Assembly: GCA_030425355.1 (NCBI GenBank)
Contig: JAUIAG010000009.1
Location: 1-42,015 of the forward strand
Direction of reading: 5' to 3'
Source of the DNA: Verrucomicrobiia bacterium
GTDB taxonomy: Bacteria > Verrucomicrobiota > Verrucomicrobiia > Limisphaerales > JAJOIW01
DNA length: 42,015 bases
The position numbers and the translations under genes are program-made. Under the pieces are notes generated by a model. It ran no database searches and had not been told where the DNA came from. It saw nothing but the letters and a program-made list of their open reading frames with translations. Positions 16,878-25,813 of the stretch are shown here, piece after piece; positions within the stretch are counted from its first letter, which is position 1; each line of letters starts with the position of its first letter.

Positions 16878-17309
16878 ATGACAGTCAAATTCCGCGCAGC
16901 CGTTATGTTTGTGATGGCCGCGGTGGCGGCTTTCCTATTATCGGCCGGCTGTGGCGGATCGGTGGACATTGGCTCTGCACCTTCCCTGCTTTCCGGAAGC
17001 TGGCAGGTCTCGGGGCGGCCCTATGATCTCAGTCTGACTCTCAATGAGGGAGGATCGTGCTCAACGGAGTTCAGTTTTGGCCGCGGCATGCCCCTCAGGG
17101 ATTCCGTTGTTATCCACAATCTGAAGAGTGCCCGCACATGGGAACTGAGGGAGGATTCCGGGAAGCTGTTTCTGATCACCAATGATGAAGGGGGAGGGCT
17201 CTTCCAGCGGGGGCAGGTAATCCACCTCACTTCGGACCGCCTGGTTCTGAGGTATGAGAACGCTGTCGCCGGACAGGGGGTTTGTGAACTGACGCTCACC
17301 AGGCCCTGA
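16878..17309 (+). CDS. Hypothetical lipoprotein
   Basis: ATG 16878 gives 143 residues with signal sequence FRAAVMFVMAAVAAFLLSAGC, a clean lipobox followed by GGSVDIG. The rest is a small beta-rich domain: SGSWQVSGRPYDLSLTLNEGG, then RTWELREDSGKLFLITNDEG, DRLVLRYEN and a final ELTLTRP. The pattern resembles lipocalin-like or copper-resistance NlpE-like small barrels, but I cannot assign a family. Longer starts upstream would put a poor sequence before the signal. It is the first gene right of the AT-rich stretch with normal GC content. Confidence 0.6.
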   Translation: MTVKFRAAVMFVMAAVAAFLLSAGCGGSVDIGSAPSLLSGSWQVSGRPYDLSLTLNEGGSCSTEFSFGRGMPLRDSVVIHNLKSARTWELREDSGKLFLITNDEGGGLFQRGQVIHLTSDRLVLRYENAVAGQGVCELTLTRP

Positions 17310-17372
17310 GAATCCCAGCAAGCTGTTGACGGGACTGGATGAACGGGGAAGGCGGGGTTAGTTTTCTTTTAT

Positions 17373-17717
17373 ATGGAAGACGATCCCAGACAAATAATCA
17401 GCGACCAGCTGCTGGCCAGCGAACTCAAGCGCAAGGAAAAGCTACTCACCACCATCAAGTCATTGAATCTGGGGCTGGGTTTTTACGCCACGGCGCTGCT
17501 CCTGCTTGTCACGTCCATTGTCACCATATACTGGGACAAGGATTTCCCTTCTCTGGTGCCCATTTTCATCATGGCCTTTCTGCTGGTCCTGCTGGATATC
17601 CTCTCCAACATCCGTTCCCATCAGAAAATCAATGCTCTGCTGGAGCTGATTGGAGAGGAGCCACTGCGGCGGCTCGCCCGCAAGACGGGCGACGAGGATC
17701 CGGATGCAGACTATTGA
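17373..17717 (+). CDS. Small two-helix membrane protein
   Basis: A 114-residue protein. A charged N-terminus (LLASELKRKEKLLTTIKSL) precedes two hydrophobic helices (FYATALLLLVTSIVTIYW and LVPIFIMAFLLVLLDIL). A short cytosolic tail follows, with IRSHQKINALLELIGEE and an acidic end. The layout suggests both termini face the cytoplasm. No known family is recognised. It converges with the vWA-like gene, only 12 bases apart, so the two are not co-transcribed. Confidence 0.6.
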   Translation: MEDDPRQIISDQLLASELKRKEKLLTTIKSLNLGLGFYATALLLLVTSIVTIYWDKDFPSLVPIFIMAFLLVLLDILSNIRSHQKINALLELIGEEPLRRLARKTGDEDPDADY

Positions 17718-17729
17718 TCCGGACGACGG

Positions 17730-19004
17730 CTATCGATTCTTCCGGTGGTCGTCGAGGAGATAAGCTTCCGTAATCAGGGACGGGCCGCGTGAAATGTGGA
17801 CCCGGAAAGCCAGAACGATGAAGCCGAAAGCGATCAGGATGCTGGAAATGCCAAGGCTCAGATAGAGGCTGCGCGGTCCGGTGGCCCCGATGGTGGCGAC
17901 CTCTGCGGCCGGTGGCTTTTCTTCGTCTGAGGAGTTCAGTTCGCGGGCTCTGACTTCGAGGACTCCGAAGCCGGATTTGGCACGCGAGGCCCCTGACTTT
18001 CCGTCGGGCTGGCCGGATCTGACTGGGCCTGCTGCAATGTCGGCTGTGTCGCTGTCGTCATTCACCGGACTGGGAGCGGGTTCGCTTGACTGGTCCGTCT
18101 CCCCGGCGATTTCAAACCGTATCAAAGCGTTTGTGGACGGTTCGATGGGGAGTGGCTCCTGAGTGGCTGCTTCATTTTTTTCCGCCATGGCGGCATCCGC
18201 GTCCGCCAGTGGGGTGAGGGAAGCCTGATTGGCCTTGGCCATGGCCAGGCTGGCCGGGTCTGGCCGGGGCACTGAGATTACATCGTCGCCCCGCATGATG
18301 AGCGGGTTCCGCGAGACCTGCACCGGAGTGCCGGAATTGCTCGTCAGCAGCGGGTTGCTCTGGCCGCCGACCATTTCAAAAAGTGAACGTTTTTCCTGGA
18401 AGAGTTCCACCGGATCCCCTTTGGCATTGACGGAAAGGCCGATGATCCGTTGGTCGCGTCCCTTGAGGGCAGTGACGATGGGTGATTTGAAGACCAGCAG
18501 CTCCTTGCCGTTCTGGTTGAGAAAATAATCGATGCGGTTATCGAAGGGCGTTCCGCGAAGGACGTGTCCCGGAATCGAATAGACGAGGATATTGATTTCA
18601 CCGGCACCCTTGATGGCGGAGAAAACGGTTCGGATTGTTTCGGGCCAGTTGGCTTCGTGAACCGGCTTTCGGGAGGCGGCATAACCGACGACATCGGCGG
18701 CCAGAGCTCTGGCATTGGACTGCGTCCATGTTCGGGTGGGAAAATCGCCGGTCTGCACAGTGGCGTCGGCCGTCCACACGGCGAAGGTCTGTCCGTCGAG
18801 CATCGCCCCGCCAAGACCGGTGGCGATATGCCGTCCCAGTTCATGGATCTGGTTCTCCCGGTATTCCTGGGATTCGAGGGATGTTTCAATCACGAACAGG
18901 TAATCCGGCGGACCGGAGGCTGCTCTGTGCTCCTGCCCGATGATGGTAAGCACCCCGGGGCAGAGAAGTGTGATTGGAATGAGAAGTGACCTTAATAATG
19001 CCAT
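17730..19004 (-). CDS. vWA-like exported protein with C-terminal membrane anchor
   Basis: A 424-residue protein with an N-terminal signal (LRSLLIPITLLCPGVLTIIG) and a region of about 200 residues that looks like a von Willebrand factor A domain: PPDYLFVIETSLESQEYREN as first strand and metal-site loop, GQTFAVWTADATVQTG, and INILVYSIPGHVLRG. The usual DxSxS is ETSLES here, so metal binding is doubtful. A low-complexity Ala/Glu/Pro linker follows, then a transmembrane helix (LYLSLGISSILIAFGFIVLAF) and a short basic tail. It is transcribed on the same strand as the nuclease and mutase genes upstream. Confidence 0.6.
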   Translation of the reverse strand: MALLRSLLIPITLLCPGVLTIIGQEHRAASGPPDYLFVIETSLESQEYRENQIHELGRHIATGLGGAMLDGQTFAVWTADATVQTGDFPTRTWTQSNARALAADVVGYAASRKPVHEANWPETIRTVFSAIKGAGEINILVYSIPGHVLRGTPFDNRIDYFLNQNGKELLVFKSPIVTALKGRDQRIIGLSVNAKGDPVELFQEKRSLFEMVGGQSNPLLTSNSGTPVQVSRNPLIMRGDDVISVPRPDPASLAMAKANQASLTPLADADAAMAEKNEAATQEPLPIEPSTNALIRFEIAGETDQSSEPAPSPVNDDSDTADIAAGPVRSGQPDGKSGASRAKSGFGVLEVRARELNSSDEEKPPAAEVATIGATGPRSLYLSLGISSILIAFGFIVLAFRVHISRGPSLITEAYLLDDHRKNR

Positions 19005-19040
19005 TTGTCAGTTGCTCGATTGAACGCTTCTTTCAATGAG

Positions 19041-19556
19041 CTATCGGCGGAAGCCACTGTTTTCCTTACGGTTATAATGATGGATTTTTTCCGAGAGGCT
19101 GGTGGTGGAGTGGTCAATTTCGTCGATGAAGGCCTGACAACTGAGTGTGGCGGCCCCGAACGCGGCGACAGTGCTTCGCTCCAGGCTGTCATTGGTGACC
19201 ACCAGAACCCGGCCATAGGGCTGGAGCCGGAAGGCGACTCTCTCAATCACGCTGTCGGCACTCAGGCCTTTGGGCGAGTAGACAATTTCAATTGTGGTCT
19301 GAAGGTTCTCCCGGCGCTGTTTGCGGACTTTTTTCCGCGATCTGATCGAAATATCCGGCTCGCGGTTTTTCTGAACCGTGTCGCAGCCGTCGAAAATGAG
19401 GGACACCGGAATGCCTTTTTCGTCCTGAAACTGCTGCAGTTTCCAGGCGAGTTCGGTGCGGGCGTCTTCGGAATGCCGCGGGCAGTCAGGCGCGAGCTCC
19501 GGCCACGCATGCAGCAGGTTATAGCCGTCGACCAGAATGCGGATGAATGAGCTCAC
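19041..19556 (-). CDS. YacP-like NYN domain ribonuclease
   Basis: A 171-residue NYN/PIN-fold protein. The first acidic motif is ILVDGYNLLHAWPEL, the second VSLIFDGCDTV, and the third GLSADSVIERVA followed by VVTNDSLERSTVAAFGA. All match the YacP/Rae1 family, whose Bacillus member is a ribosome-associated mRNA endonuclease. The catalytic aspartates are present. The tail is basic and probably binds RNA. It lies between the phosphohexomutase gene, which ends 32 bases upstream, and the vWA-like gene. A direct functional link to either is not evident. Confidence 0.85.
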   Translation of the reverse strand: MSSFIRILVDGYNLLHAWPELAPDCPRHSEDARTELAWKLQQFQDEKGIPVSLIFDGCDTVQKNREPDISIRSRKKVRKQRRENLQTTIEIVYSPKGLSADSVIERVAFRLQPYGRVLVVTNDSLERSTVAAFGAATLSCQAFIDEIDHSTTSLSEKIHHYNRKENSGFRR

Positions 19557-19588
19557 GACTCACATCATCCCCGGTCAGCCACCGTCAA

Positions 19589-21025
19589 TCAAGTCGGGGA
19601 GAGCAGTTTTTTGCAGGCTTTTTCCAGTTTTTTGAAGTTCTTCTCAGAACGGGCTTCGATGTAGCAGCGGAAAACCGGTTCGGTGCCGCTGGCCCTGAAA
19701 GCCACCCATTCTCCGTCTGGAAGGATGAATTTGAAGCCGTCGGTGGTTATTGATTCGATGACCTTCGCGGATCCGATCGAGTCGATGCCGCGCGAAAGGG
19801 ACGCAATCAGGCCGTCCTTGGCCGCTGGATCCACGGGGATGTTGATGCGGCTGGTGAAGAACGGACCGGTGATGGCGGAAATCTCCTCGAGGATGACCCC
19901 GAGCGACCGGCCTTCAACCGCCACCAGCTCGGCAATCAGAAGACAGGCCAGAATGCCGTCTTTTTCGGGAACGTGCTTCTGGATGCTCAGTCCGCCGGAT
20001 TCCTCTCCGCCGACGATGACATTTTCCTTTTCCATGATGGCGGCGATGTATTTGAAGCCGACGGGTGTTTCATGGACAGTGATTCCCATGGACTCCGCCA
20101 GGGCCTGGACCTGATGGCTGGTGGGAACTGTTCTGACCACTGATCCCTTGAGGCCCTTGTTCCTTGTGAGGTGATAGAGGACCAGAGTGAGAATCTGGTT
20201 GGGGGTCAGCCATGTTCCGTCGCGGTCGAGAATACCGAACCGGTCGGCATCCCCGTCGAGCCCGAGCGCCACCTGACCGCCATTTTCGAGCATCCATTTT
20301 CTGATGGGCTCCATGCCTTCGGTGTCGGGCTCAGGGTTGCGGCCTTCAAAAAGCGGATTGAGATCTTCACGAATGGCATGGAACCGGCATCCGGACTCTT
20401 CGAGAAGTTGTGAGAGATATCCGCGACCGGCGCCGTGCATCGCATCCACGCCGATAAGAATGCCCGATTCACGGATGGCATTGAAATCAACCAGCTGCCG
20501 AAGGCGGGCGAGGTATTGCGGGGCGAGGTCGACTTTGCGGATCTTTGCCTCGGGCGAGTAGCCCTTCCAGGTCCAGTTTTTCTTCCGCAGGGACGCAGCC
20601 TGTTCCTCGATTTTATTGGTCCATTCCTTAGGGGCACCGGCGCCGTTCCAGAGAGAAATCTTGAAGCCGCTGTAGGCCGGCGGGTTGTGGCTGGCGGTGA
20701 TGTTGACGGCGGCAATGGCCTTTTTTCTGAGGATGCCGAAAGCGAGGGTCGGGGTCGGGGTGTCCCGGTCGACCATCTCGACGATAAATTCATGCCCCTG
20801 CAGAATCTGTGCAACATGAGCGGCGAACTGCGGTCCCATGAACCGCGCATCGTGACCCACAAGAACGAGGGGACGTCGACCGGCAATTGGGGAGCTTTTC
20901 TTCCGGCATTCCTTTTTCAGAACCCGGGCAAATGACTCTGCTGCCAGATGAAGGTTATGGTAGGTGAAATCCTCGGCGATAATTCCTCGCCATCCACTGG
21001 TGCCGAACTTGATAACCGGATCCAT
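19589..21025 (-). CDS. Phosphoglucomutase/phosphomannomutase family enzyme
   Basis: A 478-residue alpha-D-phosphohexomutase. MDPVIKFGTSGWRGIIAED is the usual opening, TASHNPPAYSGFK holds the phospho-serine, DGDADRFGILD binds magnesium, GGEESGGLS is the sugar-binding loop, and FRASGTEPVFRCYIEA is the phosphate-binding domain IV. Specificity for glucose, mannose or glucosamine phosphate cannot be told. The GEESGG pattern is common to PGM/PMM types; GlmM would normally have a different opening. ATG 21025 is chosen over an upstream TTG because it begins the conserved domain, though no strong ribosome-binding site precedes it. Confidence 0.93.
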   Translation of the reverse strand: MDPVIKFGTSGWRGIIAEDFTYHNLHLAAESFARVLKKECRKKSSPIAGRRPLVLVGHDARFMGPQFAAHVAQILQGHEFIVEMVDRDTPTPTLAFGILRKKAIAAVNITASHNPPAYSGFKISLWNGAGAPKEWTNKIEEQAASLRKKNWTWKGYSPEAKIRKVDLAPQYLARLRQLVDFNAIRESGILIGVDAMHGAGRGYLSQLLEESGCRFHAIREDLNPLFEGRNPEPDTEGMEPIRKWMLENGGQVALGLDGDADRFGILDRDGTWLTPNQILTLVLYHLTRNKGLKGSVVRTVPTSHQVQALAESMGITVHETPVGFKYIAAIMEKENVIVGGEESGGLSIQKHVPEKDGILACLLIAELVAVEGRSLGVILEEISAITGPFFTSRINIPVDPAAKDGLIASLSRGIDSIGSAKVIESITTDGFKFILPDGEWVAFRASGTEPVFRCYIEARSEKNFKKLEKACKKLLSPT

Positions 21026-21144
21026 TTGAAAATGTTTTCTGACTGGTGGTCTGTTGGTGGTCAAGAGTGACTCATCCGCCGAAAGGAGTCGAGAATCTTA
21101 ATGTTCCCGGCGGCTTTTCGCATAACCGGGAAAATCCTCTTTCC

Positions 21145-21190
21145 ATAAAATAAAAAGAAAACCCCGTGGAATCCGGAATCACCACAGGGT
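21145..21190 (-). terminator. Rho-independent terminator of nuoA
   Basis: Read on the minus strand, ACCCTGTGG (21190-21182) pairs with CCACGGGGT (21169-21161) around a 12-base loop, with one mismatch. A T-rich tract (TTTTCTTTTTATTTT) follows directly. It lies 67 bases after the nuoA stop, so nuoA ends its own transcript before the mutase gene. Confidence 0.8.
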
Positions 21191-21256
21191 CTGAAAACTG
21201 ATTGTGCCGCGGACCAGCCATGCAGTCATTGTGCGGGGCAGGGGGCGGGAAGCGTG

Positions 21257-21652
21257 TCAGCGCTTGTTCCAGTCGAAGGCGCCTTTTTTAATCGCGTAGA
21301 TATAGCCGATGAAGAGGATGCCCAGGAAACTGACCATGGATCCGAAGATCACATTTTTCTGGAGTGGATCGGCGAGGAGGTCCTTGTAGACCGTGGCCCA
21401 TGGGTAGAGAAAGACAACCTCGATATCAAAGAGGATGAACAGCATAGCCACAAGGTAGAATTTGACTGAAAGTCTTGAGCTGCCGGCTCCCTCGGGGAGC
21501 ATCCCGCATTCGTAGGGAGTGTCCTTGATTTTTGTGCGTTTTCCGATCTTCCCGAGGACGACGGAAATAACGAGATTGCCGACGGCAAAGGCGAGTGCAA
21601 CAGCCGTCAGTATCAACACCGGCACATATTGTTGGAGCTGATCCGATTCCAC
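21257..21652 (-). CDS. nuoA: NADH-quinone oxidoreductase subunit A
   Basis: A 131-residue three-helix membrane subunit of complex I. KDTPYECGMLPEG is the conserved loop with the cysteine at the quinone-site side, and VKFYLVAMLFILFDIEVVFLYPWA is the signature second helix with its acidic pair. The C-terminal helix ends in a typical charged tail (KKGAFDWNKR). The gene stands alone: a terminator follows it, the gene on its other side (pfp) is divergent, and no nuoB or other nuo gene is adjacent. NuoA normally heads a nuo operon, so this is a detached copy or part of a scattered set. Confidence 0.95.
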   Translation of the reverse strand: MESDQLQQYVPVLILTAVALAFAVGNLVISVVLGKIGKRTKIKDTPYECGMLPEGAGSSRLSVKFYLVAMLFILFDIEVVFLYPWATVYKDLLADPLQKNVIFGSMVSFLGILFIGYIYAIKKGAFDWNKR

Positions 21653-21737
21653 GGTGGAACAATTCGTCTATTTCAGGACAATTTCAAGTAAAATCCGGCT
21701 GCGGGCCCGATTCTGTCAGGTGGTGCGGTATTCTGCT

Positions 21738-21792
21738 TTGACAGTCTGACCCGTTTTTGGGAATAAAGTAGTTTGCCTGCATGGAGTGCAGG
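21738..21792 (+). promoter_or_regulatory. Predicted promoter and leader hairpin of the phosphofructokinase gene
   Basis: TTGACA (21738-21743), a 17-base spacer and GAATAA (21761-21766) form a good sigma-70-like promoter. The leader holds a small hairpin CCTGCA-TGGAG-TGCAGG (21776-21792). A second inverted pair, CTGTC/GACAG, lies a little further down. The leader is about 70 bases. No riboswitch class is recognised. Confidence 0.5.
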
Positions 21793-21843
21793 AGTTAACC
21801 CTGCCTGTCTCTTTGCGGACAGTGTGGATTGGATATTTCAATC

Positions 21844-23118
21844 ATGTCAGAATTAAAAGGAAATTTACTTGTAGCCCAGTCGGGGGGCCCAACGTCGGTG
21901 ATCAACGCCAGCCTGGCCGGCGTTGTCGAGGAAGCCGGGAAACACGTCTGTATCGAGGAAATATATGGCGGTCTGAATGGAATCTACGGAATTCTGAAGG
22001 AGGACCTGATTGATTTCAATGAGGAAACCAACAAGACGATCAGCGGCCTGAAGAACGCGCCCGCTGCGGCCCTCGGCACCTGCCGCTACAAGATCGACTT
22101 CAAAAAGAACCCGCAAAGAGCACAAACCGACATCAATCGGCTTTTTGAAATCTTCGAAGCTCATAACATCCGCTACTTTTTCTACATTGGCGGGAATGAT
22201 TCTCAGGATACATCCGCGAAGATCCACGGGCTGGCCGTGCAGCGGGGGTATGAAATGAGGGTCATCGGCGTGCCGAAAACCATCGACAACGACCTCCCTC
22301 ACACCGACCACACCCCCGGTTACGGATCGGTCATCAAATACAATGCGGTGACCACGCTTGAGATCGCGACCGATGTCTCCAGTATGGCGACGGATGACGG
22401 TTCCTGCTGCATTATTGAAGTGATGGGCCGGAGTGCCGGATGGATTGCCGCCGGAACAGCGCTTGCCAAGCAGTATCCGGATGACCCTCCACACATCATC
22501 CTCATTCCTGAAATTCCCTTCAATCAATTCACTTTCCTGAACCGCGTCCGTGAGGTCGTGGACAAGAAAGGATACTGCATTGTCGTCGTCGGCGAGGGCC
22601 TGAAGGACGAAAACGGGGATGAAATCGGCGCCGACAAGGACAACCTCGATGCCTTCGGCCATCCAGTGCTCTCAGGAGCAGCCGAAAAGCTCAAGGACAT
22701 CGTCCAGGACAATCTGAAGCTGAAAACACGGACCGTGAAGCTTGGTTACGCTCAGCGCGCCGCGGCCCACATCGCCAGCCAGACCGACATCGACGAGGCC
22801 TATGCCTGCGGTCAGAAGGCCGTGAAGTCAGCCGTGGACGGCAACAGCGGTTTCATGGTCAAGTTAGTGCGCCGTTCGAGCGAACCGTATGAATGGACCA
22901 CCGATCTTCATCCGCTGATTGAGGTGGCCAACGTCGAGCACTTCGTGCCGAGAGAATGGATGACTGAAGACGGCTACCTGCCCAACGAGAAATTCATGCG
23001 CTACGCGCGCCCTCTGGTGAAGGGCGAGCCGACAGTTCCATTTGTCCACGGGATTCCCCGATACGCCGAACTGGCCAAGATCAGAGTTCACAAGAAGCTC
23101 GATACCTACAATATCTGA
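21844..23118 (+). CDS. pfp: 6-phosphofructokinase, pyrophosphate-dependent type
   Basis: A 424-residue group II phosphofructokinase for the fructose-6-phosphate to fructose-1,6-bisphosphate step. LLVAQSGGPTSVINASLAG opens the fold. The phosphoryl-donor loop is GGNDSQDT with Asp119 where ATP enzymes have Gly, and the catalytic loop is PKTIDNDLPHTDHTPGYG with Lys145 in place of the Gly of ATP enzymes. Both are hallmarks of PPi use. MGRSAGWIAAGTAL is the sugar-binding region. ATG 21844 begins just before the conserved domain. PPi-dependent enzymes are reversible, so the protein could serve both glycolysis and gluconeogenesis. Its own promoter lies upstream. Confidence 0.93.
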   Translation: MSELKGNLLVAQSGGPTSVINASLAGVVEEAGKHVCIEEIYGGLNGIYGILKEDLIDFNEETNKTISGLKNAPAAALGTCRYKIDFKKNPQRAQTDINRLFEIFEAHNIRYFFYIGGNDSQDTSAKIHGLAVQRGYEMRVIGVPKTIDNDLPHTDHTPGYGSVIKYNAVTTLEIATDVSSMATDDGSCCIIEVMGRSAGWIAAGTALAKQYPDDPPHIILIPEIPFNQFTFLNRVREVVDKKGYCIVVVGEGLKDENGDEIGADKDNLDAFGHPVLSGAAEKLKDIVQDNLKLKTRTVKLGYAQRAAAHIASQTDIDEAYACGQKAVKSAVDGNSGFMVKLVRRSSEPYEWTTDLHPLIEVANVEHFVPREWMTEDGYLPNEKFMRYARPLVKGEPTVPFVHGIPRYAELAKIRVHKKLDTYNI

Positions 23119-23232
23119 ACGAAGACATTCCTGATTAACTGGAATCCGGATTTGGGCTGACCCGCCATGCGGTGATTTCTGCTGAGTCCGCGGGCAGCCA
23201 CATTCCCTTCAACGGATTCCGTCCTATCGTCC

Positions 23233-24282
23233 ATGCACACGCTTGTCAGAAACAGCCTCGAAAATATCCGTGTCGAGGATGTCCGCCCGCTGATTCCACC
23301 GGGTGAACTCAAGAGCAGCCACCCCGTAACAGAGCGTTCCCGGGCTACAGTTGAGGCCGGGCGCGATACCTTCTGCCGTATCCTCAACGGCGATGATCCA
23401 CGACTGGCAGTGGTCATCGGCCCCTGCTCGATCCATGATCCCGCCGCTGCCCTTGAGTATGCCTCACGCCTCCGTGAACTCAGTGAGAAGGTCAGGGATC
23501 GGTATTTTGTCCTGATGCGGGTTTATTTCGAGAAACCCCGGACCACCATCGGCTGGAAGGGGCTCATCAACGACCCGGACATGGACGACAGCTGCGACAT
23601 TGAGAAAGGCCTCGGCATCGCACGCAAACTGCTGCTCGATGTGGCCGAACTGGGGCTGCCCACCGCTACGGAATTCCTCGACCCGGTGATCCCGCAGTTC
23701 ATAGCGGACCTGATCAGCTGGGCGGCCATCGGAGCCCGGACCACCGAGTCGCAGACACACCGCGAAATGGCGTCCGGCCTGTCCATGCCCGTCGGCTTTA
23801 AAAATGGCACCGATGGCTTGGTTCAGACCGCTGTTGATGCGATGAGCGCCGCGCGCATTCCCCACAGTTTTCTCGGAATCGACCGGCAGGGACGCACCAG
23901 TATCGTCAAGACTGCCGGCAATCCCGATTGCCATCTGGTCATGCGCGGCGGACGCAACGGCCCCAACTACCTCCCCAGCTTCATCGAGGATGCCGCCGCC
24001 GCCATCTCGAAAAACGGTATCAGACCGCGGATCATGGTCGACTGCAGCCATGCCAACTCCGGTAAAAAACCCGAAAACCAGCCGGTGGTCTGGAATGAAA
24101 TACTCCGCCAGCGGCGCGAATCGCATCAGGCAGGCCCCGTCTTCGGTGCCATGCTGGAGAGTTTCATCCACCACGGAAATCAGCCCATCCCTGCGAATCC
24201 TGGCGATCTCCAATACGGTCTGTCAGTGACCGACGCCTGCCTTTCCTGGGAGGAAACCGAACAGCTGCTGCTGAACAGCTGA
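23233..24282 (+). CDS. aroF/aroG/aroH-type: 3-deoxy-7-phosphoheptulonate (DAHP) synthase, class I
   Basis: A 349-residue type I-alpha DAHP synthase condensing phosphoenolpyruvate and erythrose-4-phosphate at the entry to the shikimate pathway. VVIGPCSIHDPAAALEYA carries the metal-binding cysteine and PEP residues, VYFEKPRTTIGWKGLINDP the KPRT(S/T) motif, and WAAIGARTTESQTHREMASG the substrate-binding signature. GFKNGTDG follows, and MVDCSHANSGKK holds the metal-binding histidine. The length and the N-terminal extension match the E. coli feedback-regulated AroF/G/H group, so inhibition by an aromatic amino acid is likely; which one cannot be read from the sequence. ATG 23233 opens MHTLVRNSLENIRVEDVRPL, typical of the family. 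Confidence 0.95.
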   Translation: MHTLVRNSLENIRVEDVRPLIPPGELKSSHPVTERSRATVEAGRDTFCRILNGDDPRLAVVIGPCSIHDPAAALEYASRLRELSEKVRDRYFVLMRVYFEKPRTTIGWKGLINDPDMDDSCDIEKGLGIARKLLLDVAELGLPTATEFLDPVIPQFIADLISWAAIGARTTESQTHREMASGLSMPVGFKNGTDGLVQTAVDAMSAARIPHSFLGIDRQGRTSIVKTAGNPDCHLVMRGGRNGPNYLPSFIEDAAAAISKNGIRPRIMVDCSHANSGKKPENQPVVWNEILRQRRESHQAGPVFGAMLESFIHHGNQPIPANPGDLQYGLSVTDACLSWEETEQLLLNS

Positions 24283-24415
24283 CCCCGGCACCCCGTGCCC
24301 GGAACTTCACCTCCATCCCCGGAGCCCAGGGAAAAAATTTATCCACTCCCGATTCGATTCGATTCGATGCCGGAGGGTGTTAATATCCTCCCGGCCGCCA
24401 TCAGGTGACGAACTC

Positions 24416-25027
24416 ATGAGTGACACTTCCCGATTAATCCGGCCGGTTGGTGATCACTCATTTGCCGCCATAGACTTTGAGTCCGCCGGGGAGATGCCGG
24501 GGCACACGGATGTGCCCATACAGGTGGGTGTGGCAGTCATGCATCGGGATGCCATAGCGCCGGAGGGCCTCTTCCGATCATATATCCACACGGACCGGCC
24601 GGTGACATGGCAGGCTTCCCGTGTGCATGGAATAAGAAAATCGGACCTTCGCGGGGCACCGGCCATGGCGGATCTGTGGGACCCGCTGCATTCCCTGCTG
24701 CACGGGCGGGTCATCGTGTCCCACCATGCTTCGACTGAAAAACGCTATCTGGGTCTTTTTCCGCTGCATCCATTTGGGCCATGGGTTGACACACTTGAGG
24801 TGAGCCGGCGGCTGTATCCCGGACTGGAGGACTACACTTTGGGCGGGCTGCTCAGGCTGTTCCGCATCGAGGATGAGCTGCAGCATCTGTGTCCGGACTG
24901 GCAGTATCACGATGCCTGTTATGATGCTGCGGGGGCCTTGATTCTGCTGCGATTCATGGTTGAGCAGGCGAACCTGTGGAGTGCACCGCTGGAAATGCTG
25001 CTCGATCTATCCTCCGGTCGGGGATGA
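24416..25027 (+). CDS. DnaQ-like 3'-5' exonuclease, TEKR variant
   Basis: A 203-residue DEDDh-type nuclease. Motif I is AAIDFESAG (Asp and Glu ligands), then WQASRVHGIRKSDLRGAPAM, typical of DnaQ relatives. Motif II is IVSHHASTEKRYLG, where the common HNAxFDxxFL becomes TEKRYL with Glu at the Asp position; I recall this variant from a recognisable exonuclease subfamily. Motif III is YHDACYDAAGAL with the HxxxxD pair. It is probably active on DNA ends, but no polymerase neighbour is present. ATG 24416 starts the conserved part. The phosphatase-like gene follows about 150 bases downstream on the same strand. Confidence 0.8.
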   Translation: MSDTSRLIRPVGDHSFAAIDFESAGEMPGHTDVPIQVGVAVMHRDAIAPEGLFRSYIHTDRPVTWQASRVHGIRKSDLRGAPAMADLWDPLHSLLHGRVIVSHHASTEKRYLGLFPLHPFGPWVDTLEVSRRLYPGLEDYTLGGLLRLFRIEDELQHLCPDWQYHDACYDAAGALILLRFMVEQANLWSAPLEMLLDLSSGRG

Positions 25028-25175
25028 TATCCGGGCATCCGCATGGCTGAAGCCCCTCCAACGACTAGTTGACCGTCCTGCCCGGCCGGTGTTACGATCT
25101 CCCTTCAACGAGGCGGGAATCATTTATTTGCCTGACGGCATCAGCGGTTCCACAGGAATATCTCAGCATCTGCAC

Positions 25176-25754
25176 ATGGGCGTAACAGAAAATAACAGAA
25201 TCATCTTTGTCTGCACTGGAAACTACTATCGAAGTCGGCTGGCTGAGATTCTTTTCAATGACTACGCGCTGAAGGCGGCGCTGAACTGGGACGCAGAGTC
25301 CCGCGGGCTCTTCGACCGCGGCAGTATGAAGGGCATCTCTCCGGATGCACTCCGCTTTCTCGAATACAAGGGCTTTGAATCACCCGAGCATTTCTCCCGC
25401 GAACCGGAGCGCCTGCGCGTCGAGGACCTCGAGACCTCACGGCTGGTGATTATTCTCAACAAGAATGAGCACGAGCCCATCATGAAGATGAAGTTCGGTC
25501 GCGTGCCCACCATGCTCGAAAAAGCGGGGCGGCTCCGCTACTGGAATGTTTACGACGTCCCATCCAGGCGGCCGATGAAAGCGCGTATTTTCAAGTCGCA
25601 GGAAGGGGGAGAGCAACCACCGGAAAGCAGCGGCGAGCACATCGATTTTGCCGTCCAGCTTCTGGTGCATGAGCTCGGCACCCGCGGACTGGAGATCAAT
25701 GATTCGACCGAGGACATCGATTCGTCAATTCCCTCCGGTCCGAAATTCCGCTGA
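25176..25754 (+). CDS. Low-molecular-weight protein tyrosine phosphatase-like protein
   Basis: A 192-residue phosphatase fold. The P-loop is IIFVCTGNYYRSRLAE with Cys13 and Arg19 (CX5RS). SRGLFDRGSMKGISPDALRFL is the usual second segment of LMW-PTP relatives. The general-acid loop probably lies at NVYDVPSRRP (Asp followed by Pro), one residue off the DP of classical enzymes. It lacks the second and third cysteine of arsenate reductases, unlike the secreted homologue at 3540-4283. The tail from about residue 150 is acidic and variable. The start is ATG 25176, just before the fold. The substrate is unknown. Confidence 0.75.
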   Translation: MGVTENNRIIFVCTGNYYRSRLAEILFNDYALKAALNWDAESRGLFDRGSMKGISPDALRFLEYKGFESPEHFSREPERLRVEDLETSRLVIILNKNEHEPIMKMKFGRVPTMLEKAGRLRYWNVYDVPSRRPMKARIFKSQEGGEQPPESSGEHIDFAVQLLVHELGTRGLEINDSTEDIDSSIPSGPKFR

Positions 25755-25813
25755 CCGGTGCGCGGACCCGATCACCGGCCTCATTTCATCTGTCCCGGAA
25801 ACTGATTCACTCC

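Noticed and set aside
24351..24368. Three tandem GATTC units
   Set aside because: Too short and isolated to be a meaningful repeat; no other copies or structure nearby.
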